A stretch of 5,610 nucleotides of DNA from Hyphomicrobiales bacterium (GTDB lineage: Bacteria > Pseudomonadota > Alphaproteobacteria > Rhizobiales > JAUVMS01). Both the position numbers and the translations under genes were made by a program. Below the pieces are notes generated by a model, which ran no database searches, had not been told where the DNA came from, and saw only the letters and a program-made list of their open reading frames with translations. Shown here in pieces: positions 5,408 through 5,610 of this stretch (positions within the stretch are counted from its first letter, which is position 1; every line of letters begins with the position of its first letter). Location: contig JAUVMS010000265.1 in assembly GCA_030600135.1 (NCBI GenBank), forward strand, positions 1 to 5,610, read 5' to 3'.

Positions 5408-5610
5408 TTACACCGTGAGGCTCAAACTGCGGCGCTTGAGCAGGGTTTGAGCGCGAAAGCGACCCAAAATTGCCATGATCGTGCCAGCCACACCACCGAC
5501 CGCCTGAAAAGAGCCGCACCACCTGCTCGCCGAACTCTTCAACCATGCCAGAGCTAACATTCAAACCGATTATCGGTCCGAGCAACGGCAAAACGGTCGA
5601 GAGCGCGGTA
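5408..5610 (-). pseudogene. 3' part of a small hydrophobic holin-like protein, interrupted by a one-base frameshift
   Basis: Reading from 5609 leftward gives TALSTVLPLLGPIIGL, then NVSSGMVEEFGEQVVRLF, a hydrophobic stretch followed by an amphipathic helix. At the run AAAA (5507-5510 on the plus strand, TTTT on the coding strand) the meaningful frame changes. Dropping one T gives FQAVGGVAGTIMAILGRFRA and then QTLLKRRSLSLTV and TAA at 5410-5408. The two halves join smoothly into a two-helix membrane protein with a basic tail, the layout of small phage-type holins and related alphaproteobacterial hypothetical proteins. Without the shift the frame runs on to about 5319 into low-complexity sequence with no such features. 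I cannot tell a true mutation from a sequencing error, and the 5' end is outside the window. The family assignment is weak; the frameshift reading is fairly convincing. Confidence 0.5.

Noticed and set aside
5319..5591. A 90-codon minus-strand open frame at the right edge as a complete gene
   Set aside because: Only its first part looks like protein; after the TTTT run the convincing reading continues in another frame to a stop at 5408, so I call a frameshifted fragment instead.
1..5610. CRISPR array, tRNA, rRNA, transposase or defence system
   Set aside because: No spaced repeat series, cloverleaf, rRNA-like stretch or recombinase motif was seen; the window is mostly ordinary chromosomal genes.

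Overview
The window looks like chromosomal DNA of an alphaproteobacterium, most likely of the order Hyphomicrobiales (Rhizobiales). The reasons are moderately high GC, the gene order cytochrome c maturation genes (ccmI-ccmE-ccmF) next to a FeuPQ-type two-component system, and protein sequences of the kind found in Rhizobium, Brucella and Bradyrhizobium relatives. In Rhizobium leguminosarum the cycHJKL operon and feuPQ were described together in work on high-affinity iron uptake, and this window has that pairing. Every gene I can support is on the minus strand, so the window reads right to left.

Right edge (5408-5610): the 3' end of a small hydrophobic, holin-like protein. It is readable only across a one-base frameshift in a TTTT run, so it is probably a pseudogene or a sequence error. 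A 9-bp hairpin (5368-5395) follows it. Next come a candidate OmpR-type direct-repeat operator (5288-5302) and a 107-residue exported protein that I read as FeuN, the periplasmic modulator of FeuQ (4936-5259). A good -10 box lies in the feuN-feuP junction, followed by the response regulator FeuP (GTG start at 4875) and the sensor kinase FeuQ, whose start overlaps the end of feuP.

Middle (2192-2668): a glycine-zipper lipoprotein of the 17-kDa surface antigen / RT0821-Lpp0805 type. It has an inverted repeat in its leader and two strong hairpins after its stop.

Left part: a 336-bp gene-free leader (1856-2191) holds those hairpins, the best promoter candidate for the ccm operon (TGGACA-N16-TATGAT) and a 13-bp direct repeat around a small hairpin. 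It is followed by ccmI (cycH), ccmE (cycJ) with a 4-base overlap, and the first 47 codons of ccmF (cycK), which runs off the left edge.

Together the genes suggest an envelope-centred locus. FeuN-FeuQ-FeuP would sense a periplasmic or osmotic/iron-related condition. CcmI, CcmE and CcmF deliver heme to apocytochromes c in the periplasm. The lipoprotein probably sits in the outer membrane. No mobile element, tRNA, rRNA or CRISPR array was seen. The layout is largely known biology. The least described parts are the possible FeuP autoregulatory site at feuN, the repeat-hairpin-repeat structure in the ccmI leader, and the frameshifted fragment at the right edge.
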